Virus record (IMG/VR): IMGVR_UViG_3300042197_001567
Location: 1-64,000 of that record
Source of the DNA: a virus
Length of the DNA stretch: 64,000 nucleotides
Strand: one strand, 5' to 3'
Shown piece by piece: positions 24,612 through 32,396 of this stretch. Position numbers and translations under genes: made by a program. The notes under the pieces were generated by a model. It searched no databases. It saw only the letters and a program-made list of their open reading frames with translations, and was not told the origin of the DNA. How positions within the stretch are numbered: position 1 is the stretch's first letter; each line of letters starts with the position of its first letter.

Positions 24612-26459
24612 ATGGGAGCATTATTAGAATCAGGTCTTGTTGGTAACATCGGTCTTAAGCACCTTAAAGTTATCAAAGAAGATACTATTAACAAATGGGA
24701 CAGATTAGGGTTCCTTGAAGGCTTAAGAGGCCACCTAAAAGAAAACGTAGCACAGTTGTATGAAAACCAAGCTTCTTTCTTGATTAACGAAGCAACTTCT
24801 GAAGGTTCTAACGGAGCATTCGAAACAGTTGTTTTCCCTATCGTAAGAAGAGTTTTCTCTAAATTGTTGGCTAACGATATCGTATCTGTACAAGCTATGA
24901 ACTTACCTATCGGTAAATTGTTCTACTTTGTACCTAAAATCCAAGGGTACTCCAATGATGTTGCTGCCGATGGCGAAGCAATTCACTATCCACCAATTGG
25001 TTCTCCTGAAGCAGTATCTGCAACTCCATCACAAAATGACCCTAACCAAGGTTATAGTACTGGATATCCTTACGCTAAAAATCTTTATGATTTATTCTAC
25101 GAAGGTGCAGAACCAGGATTAGATCCTGCTGGTCTATTTGACTACTCAAAAGGTCGTTGGTCCGCAGCAACCGCTCTAGCAACTGTTGTAAAATGGTCTG
25201 GAGGTGATTTAGTACCTGCAAATAACGATGACGCTGCTTACCTTGGTAACACTAGAAAAGTACTTATCAAACTTTGTGGATGGTCTTCAGTTTTAGGGGC
25301 TGGAAAATTAATTGGTCCTGATGGAAATGAAATCGATAGTGAGACTTTCTTGTCTGACTTAAAAATTTTACCAGGAGCTGGTTTATCATTTGGTACTGGT
25401 TCAGTATGTCCTACACCAACTTCTACAACACCTTTGTTATTTAGAGTTGTAACTCAAAAATATGGTAAAGGAATTGTACAGTATGGTAATCAACAACCAA
25501 CTACATTTGCTAGTACTGGTAATGGTGGTTCATTCTATGATATCTGTAACGCTGATGGATGTATTATCCTTGAGGTAGACTTGTCTTGTCCAGCATGTGC
25601 ATCATGCGGTGATGATTCACTTGATGGTTACACTGGATCAACAATTGATGAAATTTTATCTGGTAACTCATTTGTTGCTGTATGGAGAAAATACGAAGAA
25701 CTAGAATTCGAAGAAAAAATTGGTGAAGTTTCTTTCGATTTAGAATCAGTAACTGTTTCTGTAAGTGAAAGAAAATTAAGAGCACAATGGTCTCCAGAAC
25801 TAGCTCAAGACGTTGCGGCGTTCCACAACATCGATGCTGAAGCTGAATTAACAGCATTGTTGTCAGAACAAGTTGCTGCTGAAATCGATAGAGAAATTCT
25901 ACGTGACTTGAGAAAAGGAGCGGCTTGGAATTTACGTTGGGACTACAATGGATGGAGAAGATTGTCTTTGACAACTTCTTACACTCAAAAAGACTGGAAC
26001 CAAACTTTGATCACAGCAATCAACCAGTTGTCAGCACAAATCCACAAATCTACTTTGAGAGGTGGAGCTAACTGGATTGTTGTTTCTTCTGAAGTTTCAG
26101 CTATTTTTGATGATCTTGAGTACTTCCACGTATCAAATGCTTCGCCAGAGCAAGATCAATATAACATGGGTATTGAAAGAGTTGGTACTTTAGCTGGTCG
26201 TTACCAAGTGTATAGAGACCCTTACTTCCCACCAAACACAGTTTTGTTAGGACACAAAGGAACATCGTTACTTGACACAGGTTACATCTACGCACCGTAT
26301 GTACCTCTACAATTGACACCTACAATGTATAACCCATTCAACTTTACGCCTATCAAAGGTATTATGACCAGATACGCCAAAAAGATGGTAAACAATCGCT
26401 TCTACGCCAGAATTACCGTGGATGGTGTTCGTACATTTGATTTAAGAGAATTGAGATAA
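24612..26459 (+). CDS. Major capsid protein (gp23-like)
   Basis: A 615-residue HK97-fold capsid protein of the T4 type. The N-terminal delta-domain ends 'ENQASFLINE-ATSEGSNGAF', with predicted protease cleavage after E60, equivalent to T4 gp23 (FLTE-A at 65). Then come 'FPIVRRVFSKLLANDIVSVQAMNLPIGKLFYF', the beta-hinge and P-domain, an inserted Cys-containing segment (about 275-345), 'FDLESVTVSVSERKLRAQWSPELAQDV' and the C-terminal 'RYAKKMVNNRFYARITVDGV'. Codon use here is more GC-rich and regular than in its neighbours, as expected of a very highly expressed gene. Confidence 0.95.
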   Translation: MGALLESGLVGNIGLKHLKVIKEDTINKWDRLGFLEGLRGHLKENVAQLYENQASFLINEATSEGSNGAFETVVFPIVRRVFSKLLANDIVSVQAMNLPIGKLFYFVPKIQGYSNDVAADGEAIHYPPIGSPEAVSATPSQNDPNQGYSTGYPYAKNLYDLFYEGAEPGLDPAGLFDYSKGRWSAATALATVVKWSGGDLVPANNDDAAYLGNTRKVLIKLCGWSSVLGAGKLIGPDGNEIDSETFLSDLKILPGAGLSFGTGSVCPTPTSTTPLLFRVVTQKYGKGIVQYGNQQPTTFASTGNGGSFYDICNADGCIILEVDLSCPACASCGDDSLDGYTGSTIDEILSGNSFVAVWRKYEELEFEEKIGEVSFDLESVTVSVSERKLRAQWSPELAQDVAAFHNIDAEAELTALLSEQVAAEIDREILRDLRKGAAWNLRWDYNGWRRLSLTTSYTQKDWNQTLITAINQLSAQIHKSTLRGGANWIVVSSEVSAIFDDLEYFHVSNASPEQDQYNMGIERVGTLAGRYQVYRDPYFPPNTVLLGHKGTSLLDTGYIYAPYVPLQLTPTMYNPFNFTPIKGIMTRYAKKMVNNRFYARITVDGVRTFDLRELR

Positions 26460-26481
26460 TCAAAATCTTAAAAATATAAGG

Positions 26482-26508
26482 AAAAGGGACAAGAAATTGT
26501 CCCTTTTT
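26482..26508 (+). terminator. Terminator after the capsid gene
   Basis: AAAAGGGACAA and TTGTCCCTTTTTT form the stem around GAAA. It ends the scaffold/capsid unit. Confidence 0.85.
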
Positions 26509-26543
26509 TGATGTGTTTTTCTTAACAATAGAGATAATGAGAG

Positions 26544-26551
26544 TATTTATA
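26544..26551 (+). promoter_or_regulatory. Phage promoter octamer TATTTATA, short-spacer class
   Basis: The octamer lies 2 nt before the ATG of the HNH gene, the shortest spacing in the window. Confidence 0.5.
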
Positions 26552-26553
26552 GT

Positions 26554-27234
26554 ATGAGAAAAATTATATTTAATGATGAACAAATAAAAGATATAATATC
26601 TTTATATGTTAATAATATTTGGGGAACTAGACAGATTGGTGAAAAGTATTCGGTTTCTGAAAAAACAATTAATAGGGTTTTAAAAGAAAATGATGTTAAA
26701 ATGGATACTCCGGGTAGACGATATTTTGGAGGAAAAAAAACATCTGATAAAAAATATTACGAATCTAATAAAGAAAAAATATCAGAATACTATTCTGAAT
26801 GGAGAGAAAAAAATAAAGAACATCTAAAAGAATATCAAAAAAGATGGAGAGAAGATAATCGTGATAAGTTGAGAAAAACCAAACGTGATTACGAAAGAAC
26901 ACGTAAAGCAAATGACCCCCTCTATAAACTAATCAATAATTTCAGAACTGCGATTTATCAAGTTCTAAAAGAAAATAATCTAAATAAAAATGGTCATTAT
27001 TTTGACATTCTAAAATACACACCAGATCAACTAATTTCTCATTTAGAAAGTAAGTTTACTAAAAATATGACGTGGGATAACTATGGTGATTGGCACGTTG
27101 ACCACATTAAACCTATTTCATCTTTTATAATTTCAGAAATAGGAGATTCAGAATTTATGAAATGTTGGTCTTTAGACAATCTTCAACCTTTGTGGGGTGA
27201 AGAAAATTTAAAAAAATCAAATAAATTACTTTAA
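26554..27234 (+). CDS. Free-standing HNH homing endonuclease
   Basis: A 226-residue protein. An N-terminal helix-turn-helix (about 8-50, 'TRQIGEKYSVSEKTINRVLKEN') is followed by a highly charged helical linker. The C-terminal HNH domain has 'WHVDHIKPISSF' (metal and general-base His) and 'NLQPLWGEENLKKSNK' (final N/K-rich helix). It nicks or cuts DNA and copies itself into endonuclease-free relatives. It is inserted directly after the capsid terminator and converges on a small gene whose 3' end it overlaps by 9 nt. Confidence 0.85.
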   Translation: MRKIIFNDEQIKDIISLYVNNIWGTRQIGEKYSVSEKTINRVLKENDVKMDTPGRRYFGGKKTSDKKYYESNKEKISEYYSEWREKNKEHLKEYQKRWREDNRDKLRKTKRDYERTRKANDPLYKLINNFRTAIYQVLKENNLNKNGHYFDILKYTPDQLISHLESKFTKNMTWDNYGDWHVDHIKPISSFIISEIGDSEFMKCWSLDNLQPLWGEENLKKSNKLL

Positions 27235-27435
27235 TAATACTCTTATTGATTTTGATAAAACTTCAGTTTCACCTATGGTAAAACAGTTTTTATCATACGC
27301 ATGACGTACGGCTTCAATAAGATAAACAAGTGCATGATTTTTATCCATAGTATCCAAAATACTATCTAAATGATCTTCAGTCTGTAGATCAATTCTGTTA
27401 AACAGATTACCAAATGATTTATTTTCATTTTCCAT
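27226..27435 (-). CDS. Small hypothetical protein
   Basis: A 69-residue acidic protein ('EDHLDSILDTMDKNHALVYLIEAVRHAYDKN'), mostly helical, with no known motif. It is divergent from the 27458 gene over a 22-bp AT-rich spacer that contains TATTTATA in the plus direction. The function is unknown. Confidence 0.6.
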   Translation of the reverse strand: MENENKSFGNLFNRIDLQTEDHLDSILDTMDKNHALVYLIEAVRHAYDKNCFTIGETEVLSKSIRVLLK

Positions 27436-27444
27436 ATTTTATTA

Positions 27445-27452
27445 TATTTATA
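27445..27452 (+). promoter_or_regulatory. Phage promoter octamer TATTTATA, short-spacer class
   Basis: The octamer lies 5 nt before the ATG at 27458, in the intergenic spacer shared with the minus-strand 27435 gene. Confidence 0.5.
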
Positions 27453-27457
27453 TAGTA

Positions 27458-28978
27458 ATGATAACAGATTCTTTAATAAAGAAAATATTACGTGAAGCAA
27501 CAACTGACTCTGGAAGTAGAGGGTCGTATACGCCACCATTACAACCAGGATTAAGAGATTTTGTAAATAAATTATCTCCGTATAATATATCTGTTTCAGA
27601 TTATAAAAGTCCTTTGGTACAATATGATAGTTATGATCATACATGGGACTTAAGACGTGATGAAATCAAAAAACTAGAAAAAACCGCAAAAAAAGTAACT
27701 GATTTTATTAAAAGTCATCCGGATTCCACATTTACAGATGAAGATGGAGGTATTATAAACCAAACCCCAAGTGGAAAAAATAAAAAAACATCCGAAATAG
27801 TACCAATCAAACGTAATAAAAATAAATTAAACGAAATAACTACCACAACTACTGCCGGTGAGTATTCGGGACCTCAAGAATTGGGTATTAGAAATTGGAC
27901 TGATAATGAACTAGGAGCTTTTAGAATAAAATCCGACATTCCAATAAATAACCAAATTATTAAAAAATTTATTAAAAAAAATGTTTTAAAAACAGTTGGT
28001 GGTTGGGAACCTAGAAAAGGAAAATTTAAAATTGATACTGGATATGCGGGTGAAGAAAAAGAAAAAAAGGTAGATAAAAAAGGTGTTATAGATAATGAAG
28101 TAATTGATTGGTATAAAAATTCTTATAAATCGAAACTAAAAGAAAATTCCGTAAACGAAGATTTGGCCGTGTGGTTTGGAAAAAAGAAAAAACCAAAGGG
28201 ATCATCTCAACCTAAAGGACCTTGGGTTGATATATGTAGAAAAGTTGATGGAAAACACCCCCCTTGTGGAAGAAGTGATACAAGTAAAGGATCTTACCCC
28301 AAATGTAGAGCAGCAGGAGTTGCTGGTAAAATGAGTGATTCACAAAAAAGATCTGCTTGTCAACAAAAAAGAAGGGCCGAAAAACAAGACACACAAACAG
28401 GTAAAGGTCAAAAACCAATAATGACAAGTTATAAACCAAAAAAGAAATTAAAAGAAGACATGAGACAACAAATTATTACATTAACCGAATCAGACATTAT
28501 GAAAATCGTTAGACGAGTTCTAAAGGAACAAAACGTTGGTGATGACGTAAGTAATTTAGGAAACTTGAGCATGAAATGTATTGCATACAACTCAAAAACA
28601 CCATATACATATGATATTGATGGATATAGAGGTGAAGGTACTGTAGAAGAAACTGGTTATGGTCTTGGTTTTAACATAGTAAGATCGTCAAACATTCCTA
28701 TGGATGGAATTGCTGGTGACCCATCACAACCAACTTTAGTTGAATTGGAAGACATGTCTGTAGAGTTACTTAATTATTTAAAAACTAGATTCACTAAAAA
28801 TCCGATTACCGGAGAAGATATCGATTGGAGTACTACAGCAGTAGACAAAAAAGTTATTTACGTTAAAAACTTGGTTTCATCTTTTAAATTTGCTTGTAAA
28901 GTTGATGAGCAAAGAACAGACCCATTATGGATATCGTTCTTTAAAGATACTGCATACAACCTACCGATTGTTGCTTAG
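27458..28978 (+). CDS. Putative internal head protein with two targeting-like peptides
   Basis: A 506-residue protein starting MITDSLIKKILRE-A, an (I/L)-x-E peptide like capsid-targeting sequences. Residues about 230-320 hold a Cys/Lys-rich domain (VDICRKVDGKHPPCGR...YPKCRAAGVAGKMSDSQKRSACQQKRRAE) of a type found in phage and viral proteins. At Met335 (28460) a second start-like peptide, MRQQIITLTESDIMKIVRRVLKE-Q, opens a separate C-terminal domain (335-506). The gene may thus be a fusion of two packaged proteins, may be cut internally by the protease, or may use an internal start. The 3' end overlaps the antisense secreted-protein gene by 4 nt. Confidence 0.62.
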   Translation: MITDSLIKKILREATTDSGSRGSYTPPLQPGLRDFVNKLSPYNISVSDYKSPLVQYDSYDHTWDLRRDEIKKLEKTAKKVTDFIKSHPDSTFTDEDGGIINQTPSGKNKKTSEIVPIKRNKNKLNEITTTTTAGEYSGPQELGIRNWTDNELGAFRIKSDIPINNQIIKKFIKKNVLKTVGGWEPRKGKFKIDTGYAGEEKEKKVDKKGVIDNEVIDWYKNSYKSKLKENSVNEDLAVWFGKKKKPKGSSQPKGPWVDICRKVDGKHPPCGRSDTSKGSYPKCRAAGVAGKMSDSQKRSACQQKRRAEKQDTQTGKGQKPIMTSYKPKKKLKEDMRQQIITLTESDIMKIVRRVLKEQNVGDDVSNLGNLSMKCIAYNSKTPYTYDIDGYRGEGTVEETGYGLGFNIVRSSNIPMDGIAGDPSQPTLVELEDMSVELLNYLKTRFTKNPITGEDIDWSTTAVDKKVIYVKNLVSSFKFACKVDEQRTDPLWISFFKDTAYNLPIVA

Positions 28979-29229
28979 TCTTTCTTTTTATATTTAATTT
29001 CACCGGAAACTAAAGTTTTTAAAATTTCAAAAGCCTCAACGTCTGACAATGTTTCCATGTACATGATAAAATCTTGTTGATTTGGACTTGCGTTTGAAAT
29101 GTCAACCCCACGAACAACATTTGGATTTGTTTGTGTTTGTTTTGTGGTATCAACAGGTGTTGTCGGTTTAGTTTGTGAAAAACTAACAAAGGATAAAAAT
29201 AAAGTGGAGATAAAGATTAATGTTTTCAT
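28975..29229 (-). CDS. Small secreted protein
   Basis: An 84-residue protein with an evident signal peptide: MKTLIFISTLFLSFVSFSQ, with cleavage expected at FSQ-TKP. Cleavage next to a Gln after SFS is very typical of flavobacterial exported proteins. The mature part is Thr/Pro/Asn-rich and then helical (QQDFIMYMETLSDVEAFEILKTLV). It is the second gene of a minus-strand pair with 29231-29662; both ATGs are preceded by an ACACCAAT-containing leader. It could act in the periplasm or envelope, for example in superinfection exclusion, but this is a guess. Confidence 0.65.
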   Translation of the reverse strand: MKTLIFISTLFLSFVSFSQTKPTTPVDTTKQTQTNPNVVRGVDISNASPNQQDFIMYMETLSDVEAFEILKTLVSGEIKYKKKD

Positions 29230-29230
29230 A

Positions 29231-29662
29231 TTATTGGTGTTTTTGAGTTTCTTGAAGTATTTTTTGGTAGATTTTATCTAGAGTGTTTTTAATATTTGTT
29301 TTTATTTCTTTTTCAGTTGTAATACGTCGTTTCTCTGTTTCTGTATCATATAAATATAAAACTCTATCAAAATCTCTAGCTGAAAGTTTTACATCATAGT
29401 GAAATATGTGGTTTGTAATTTCAACCTTACCGTAGTCAATGATGATAAACAAATTTAAAGTTTCATTTAAAATGTATCTCTTATTTGTTAGAGGAGCTAT
29501 GGTAAAAACTGAATCTTGATGTGAAATAAGTTTTACACAAATTTTGAATGCTGTTTTTTCATGAAGTTCTAACTCTTCATGAGTTTTCATTGAGGATTTA
29601 CGATTGAGTTTTTCTACAAATACTCTAAACCTTTTATAAAATTTTAAAATTTTTTTTTTCAT
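29231..29662 (-). CDS. Hypothetical protein under a host-type promoter
   Basis: A 143-residue protein starting MKKKILKFYKRFRVFVEKLN. An upstream Met is possible, but it would place the promoter inside the gene. The body is alpha/beta ('LFIIIDYGKVEITNHIFHYDVKLSARDFDRVLYLYD') and ends in a charged helix. No domain is recognised. A complete Bacteroidota promoter lies 26 nt upstream, so this is a good candidate for an early gene. It forms an operon with the secreted protein downstream (1-nt gap). Confidence 0.6.
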   Translation of the reverse strand: MKKKILKFYKRFRVFVEKLNRKSSMKTHEELELHEKTAFKICVKLISHQDSVFTIAPLTNKRYILNETLNLFIIIDYGKVEITNHIFHYDVKLSARDFDRVLYLYDTETEKRRITTEKEIKTNIKNTLDKIYQKILQETQKHQ

Positions 29663-29687
29663 ATATTGGTGTTTTGTGGTTGTTCTA

Positions 29688-29719
29688 CAAATATATGAAA
29701 TAAATCTAATTAATTCAAA
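29688..29719 (-). promoter_or_regulatory. Bacteroidota sigma-A type promoter
   Basis: On the minus strand TTTG (29716-29719), a 20-nt spacer and TATATTTG (29688-29695) fit TTTG/TAnnTTTG exactly. It overlaps the end of the HNH gene and drives the 29662-28975 pair. Confidence 0.65.
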
Positions 29720-30189
29720 ATTAATGATAAAAAATTTTTCCAAGTTTCTAAATCATTTTTATTTCTACCTATGTTTGCAGAATAACAACACAGAACAACA
29801 TTATCTTTAGTATATCCTTTATTATTATCTAATCTATCTAAAGATGGTTGTTGTGGATGTTTTTTTTGATGGGAAGGTATTAAAGGTATTTTAAACCAAT
29901 GACAAAGACCGTTTTGTTTCTCCATCATTTCATTGATGTCGTCAACGGTTAACGTACATTCTATTTTTCTATGTTTTGAGTCATGAATAAGAGTGTTTTG
30001 CCACAATCTAACCCTTCTTTCTTTTTGTAAGATCCCTTCTCTTTTTCTGTGTTCCGGATCTAATCTTTTCTTTCTTTTATATTCTCGTGTTACTTTTAAA
30101 ATACATTCTTTACATTTATTTCCTCTTTGAGTTTTATAAAAATCAGTTATAGATTTTATTTTTCCGCATTTACTACATTGTTGATCCAT
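29710..30189 (-). CDS. HNH endonuclease with zinc-finger N-terminus
   Basis: A 159-residue protein starting MDQQCSKCGKIKSITDFYK. A CxxC...CxxC zinc ribbon (CSKCGK...CKEC) at the N-terminus is followed by a basic helix and an HNH core: 'GLCHWFKIPL', 'PSLDRLDNNKGYTKDNVVLCCYSANIGRN'. This type is common as a free-standing homing endonuclease in T4-like phages. The start at 30189 is preferred over the longer frame because the promoter-like octamer lies 3 nt upstream of it. Confidence 0.8.
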   Translation of the reverse strand: MDQQCSKCGKIKSITDFYKTQRGNKCKECILKVTREYKRKKRLDPEHRKREGILQKERRVRLWQNTLIHDSKHRKIECTLTVDDINEMMEKQNGLCHWFKIPLIPSHQKKHPQQPSLDRLDNNKGYTKDNVVLCCYSANIGRNKNDLETWKNFLSLILN

Positions 30190-30192
30190 ACT

Positions 30193-30200
30193 AATAAATA
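30193..30200 (-). promoter_or_regulatory. Phage promoter octamer (TATTTATT), short-spacer class
   Basis: Minus-strand TATTTATT lies 3 nt before the ATG at 30189, inside the longer but less likely reading frame. Confidence 0.5.
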
Positions 30201-30250
30201 TACGGATAAACATAAAATTCAAAAAAAGAGATATTAATTTCTTTTATTCT

Positions 30251-30718
30251 TTAACAAAACGCACCTGAACACCTTCTTTTTCCGTCGAGTCCTTTGATTT
30301 TTCCTTTGCATACTTGAACGGCGTGACCATTACTATAAGCGGAGGGGTGAACGTCATATTTCGCTTTAGCAGATGCTAAACCTCTTGCGCAAAGTTTAGT
30401 TCCTGTTTTTTTACGACCCTCCATCATTACCATATCTTCATCGTCTATATTCATGGACATTTGCATACCATGTTTTTTTGTTTCATTCATTAAAAAATCA
30501 AAAACTTGATCCATATTATTTTTTGCCTCACTGATATGATCTTGAGCCCAGTCGTGACCACTATCAAGGATTTCTTCAATCATAGAATGGTCCATTTCTA
30601 ATAACATATCACATTGTCTTCTCATTTGTTGCAAGTTCGAAAAGAACATGTATCTTGATGATTCACCATCGTGACTTTCTCTAATAACTTTTTTTATAAT
30701 TCTTTCTAACCTATCCAT
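30251..30718 (-). CDS. Putative packaged protein with targeting-like N-terminus
   Basis: A 155-residue protein starting MDRLERIIKKVIRE-S, again an amphipathic helix ending in I-x-E, the predicted prohead protease site. The middle is Met/Asp-rich and helical. The end is a compact basic domain, 'KLCARGLASAKAKYDVHPSAYSNGHAVQVCKGKIKG' and RRCSGAFC, of the 'VYPSAYANxxAxxVCKGK' kind found in many phage proteins of unknown function. It lies 2 nt downstream of the 57-codon gene at 30721-30894 and probably shares its promoter. Confidence 0.65.
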   Translation of the reverse strand: MDRLERIIKKVIRESHDGESSRYMFFSNLQQMRRQCDMLLEMDHSMIEEILDSGHDWAQDHISEAKNNMDQVFDFLMNETKKHGMQMSMNIDDEDMVMMEGRKKTGTKLCARGLASAKAKYDVHPSAYSNGHAVQVCKGKIKGLDGKRRCSGAFC

Positions 30719-30720
30719 GA

Positions 30721-30894
30721 CTATCCATTTAATCCATTTCCTGATCCGATAAGTACCATGTTTAGTTGTGTGACCGAATCACCAGCACCATTTGTCCAAA
30801 TCGGATGCGGAGGTACTACCGCTGTTGATCCAGTAAATTCACAATCTGGAACACAAATAAAAGTTTCTGTATTTGCACTTAAAGATTCTCCCAT
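30721..30894 (-). CDS. Short 57-residue protein
   Basis: An uninterrupted frame from ATG (30894) to TAG (30721) encodes MGESLSANTETFICVPDCEF and continues to LIGSGNGLNG. It is preceded by a perfect minus-strand TATTTATA at 30908-30915 with a 13-nt spacer. It sits between two tail/virion genes with no other coding option. The composition (Gly, Ser, Thr, Pro) suggests a small beta protein. No family is recognised. A 60-residue plus-strand frame over the same region is judged spurious. Confidence 0.65.
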   Translation of the reverse strand: MGESLSANTETFICVPDCEFTGSTAVVPPHPIWTNGAGDSVTQLNMVLIGSGNGLNG

Positions 30895-30907
30895 AATTAA
30901 TTTTATT

Positions 30908-30915
30908 TATAAATA
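30908..30915 (-). promoter_or_regulatory. Phage promoter octamer TATTTATA
   Basis: Minus-strand TATTTATA lies 13 nt before the ATG at 30894. Confidence 0.55.
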
Positions 30916-30918
30916 TCT

Positions 30919-32376
30919 TTATTTTTTGTTTACGATTTGAAATTTCAAAGTTCTTTTATATGTGTTAATTTCTCCACTCGAAATAACTTTCATATCTATG
31001 TAATATTCGTTTGGTATTTTATCTCTTGTATCAAACATTAAATAATATTCCGTAGGTGTTCTATTAAGTTTTGTCCAGTCTTGAACTTGGACTTCAGTTT
31101 GTCCCTCTCTAACATAAACTCTATAATAGGCTTCTACTTTTGGTAATCTTTTATTTGTTGTATATGCTTGTTTTATAATGACACTGACTTTTCTCATGTC
31201 GGTGTTTAAAATTTTCTCATCTTGTTTTATACCATAAAAATCAAAACCATAAGTTTTTGGTTCTGTGGACACCACCCCAATTTGTAAAGTTTTTGATATT
31301 GGGTAAACCGTAAATTCATTAACAACATTCGGTAATGAAAACCCATTCAATTTAATGTTTGACCAAGTATCTGATAAAGAACAATTTGGTGGAAATCCAA
31401 CAAGTGGTGGAATTGTAACCTCATAAACTCCTTGTGTTCTTACACAACTTGGCATATTAATTAAACCAGGTATTGCATTTCCATTACCATCTTTAATTGT
31501 CACCAAAGGATTCTCGTCCAAATTTATAAAGTTACCATCTTCATATGAATACAAATAAAGTTTATTTGCCTTACCTAATGAAAAAGTATATCTATCATCT
31601 TCAATTAAATCATTATACGATGTTTCAAGACGAGGTTCATAAAAGGTTTGTGTGTGTCTTGAAAAGAAACCAACATAATAAGCCTTTGTGGTACCAGTAA
31701 GTAATTCTAACTCTGGAAGGTATGATATTCCCCACCCAGCAGGATTTTGAATAGATCCGTTAAGAACTGAATTAATTTCATTTGTCATGTCAAATTCAAT
31801 ATCCTCATTTCCAAACTCAAAATGTTGTATATCAACTATGGTTAATGCCGAATAATTGAAAATTCCTTTATTTTGGTTGTCATATATCCCCTCTTGCTCC
31901 CAATTATCTATTGTTTGTCTTTGAACCCAGTTTGATGGTCTTGTTGAATAATTTCTATCTCCGGGTAAGGAATCTAAATCTGTAAAGTCATACCCCACAC
32001 CTTCATCCCAGTATTGAGGTTGATTTGGATTATTTTCAATATATGGTATTCTCCAAAGAATCAAATCGAAAGAAATTCCTCTTTCTTTTTCTTCGGATGT
32101 TTCTGTATTTAAAAAGTCTCTTGAAAATGTACTTGTGTTTGTCATTCTCAAAATGTGTTTCACATCATCATCACATTGTCCTGAAATAATTTTATTTTGA
32201 TATTTTTTTCTTAAAGAATTTAAATCAATATCAAAAATGCATCTGGAAAACCCATATGGGTATTTTATATTTCCATCACCATAATATAACTCAATAATTG
32301 GATTTCTTCCAGTATTAGTTAATCCTGTAAAAACTATGGTATTATTTCTATTTAAATACGAATTATGAATTGACAT
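30919..32376 (-). CDS. Tail/appendage structural protein
   Basis: A 485-residue beta-rich protein. The first half ('YLNRNNTIVFTGLTNTGRNPIIELYYG...FDLILWRIPY', then WDEGVGYDF...SNWVQRQTIDNWEQEG and IVDIQHFEFGNEDIEFDMTNEINSVL) resembles DNRLRE-type carbohydrate-binding beta-sandwich domains seen in surface proteins. The C-terminal half looks like stacked Ig/FN3-type domains. It is clustered with the gp5-like baseplate gene. A baseplate-distal or fibre-associated role is likely, though the exact homologue is not identified. Confidence 0.62.
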   Translation of the reverse strand: MSIHNSYLNRNNTIVFTGLTNTGRNPIIELYYGDGNIKYPYGFSRCIFDIDLNSLRKKYQNKIISGQCDDDVKHILRMTNTSTFSRDFLNTETSEEKERGISFDLILWRIPYIENNPNQPQYWDEGVGYDFTDLDSLPGDRNYSTRPSNWVQRQTIDNWEQEGIYDNQNKGIFNYSALTIVDIQHFEFGNEDIEFDMTNEINSVLNGSIQNPAGWGISYLPELELLTGTTKAYYVGFFSRHTQTFYEPRLETSYNDLIEDDRYTFSLGKANKLYLYSYEDGNFINLDENPLVTIKDGNGNAIPGLINMPSCVRTQGVYEVTIPPLVGFPPNCSLSDTWSNIKLNGFSLPNVVNEFTVYPISKTLQIGVVSTEPKTYGFDFYGIKQDEKILNTDMRKVSVIIKQAYTTNKRLPKVEAYYRVYVREGQTEVQVQDWTKLNRTPTEYYLMFDTRDKIPNEYYIDMKVISSGEINTYKRTLKFQIVNKK

Positions 32377-32388
32377 TTACTTTTTTAT

Positions 32389-32396
32389 TATAAATA
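32389..32396 (-). promoter_or_regulatory. Phage promoter octamer TATTTATA
   Basis: Minus-strand TATTTATAATAAA lies 12 nt before the ATG at 32376 and is wedged exactly between that start and the previous stop codon at 32397. Confidence 0.65.

Noticed and set aside
30758-30940. 60-residue plus-strand frame
   Set aside because: It overlaps the minus-strand 57-residue gene, which has a perfect promoter octamer in the correct orientation.
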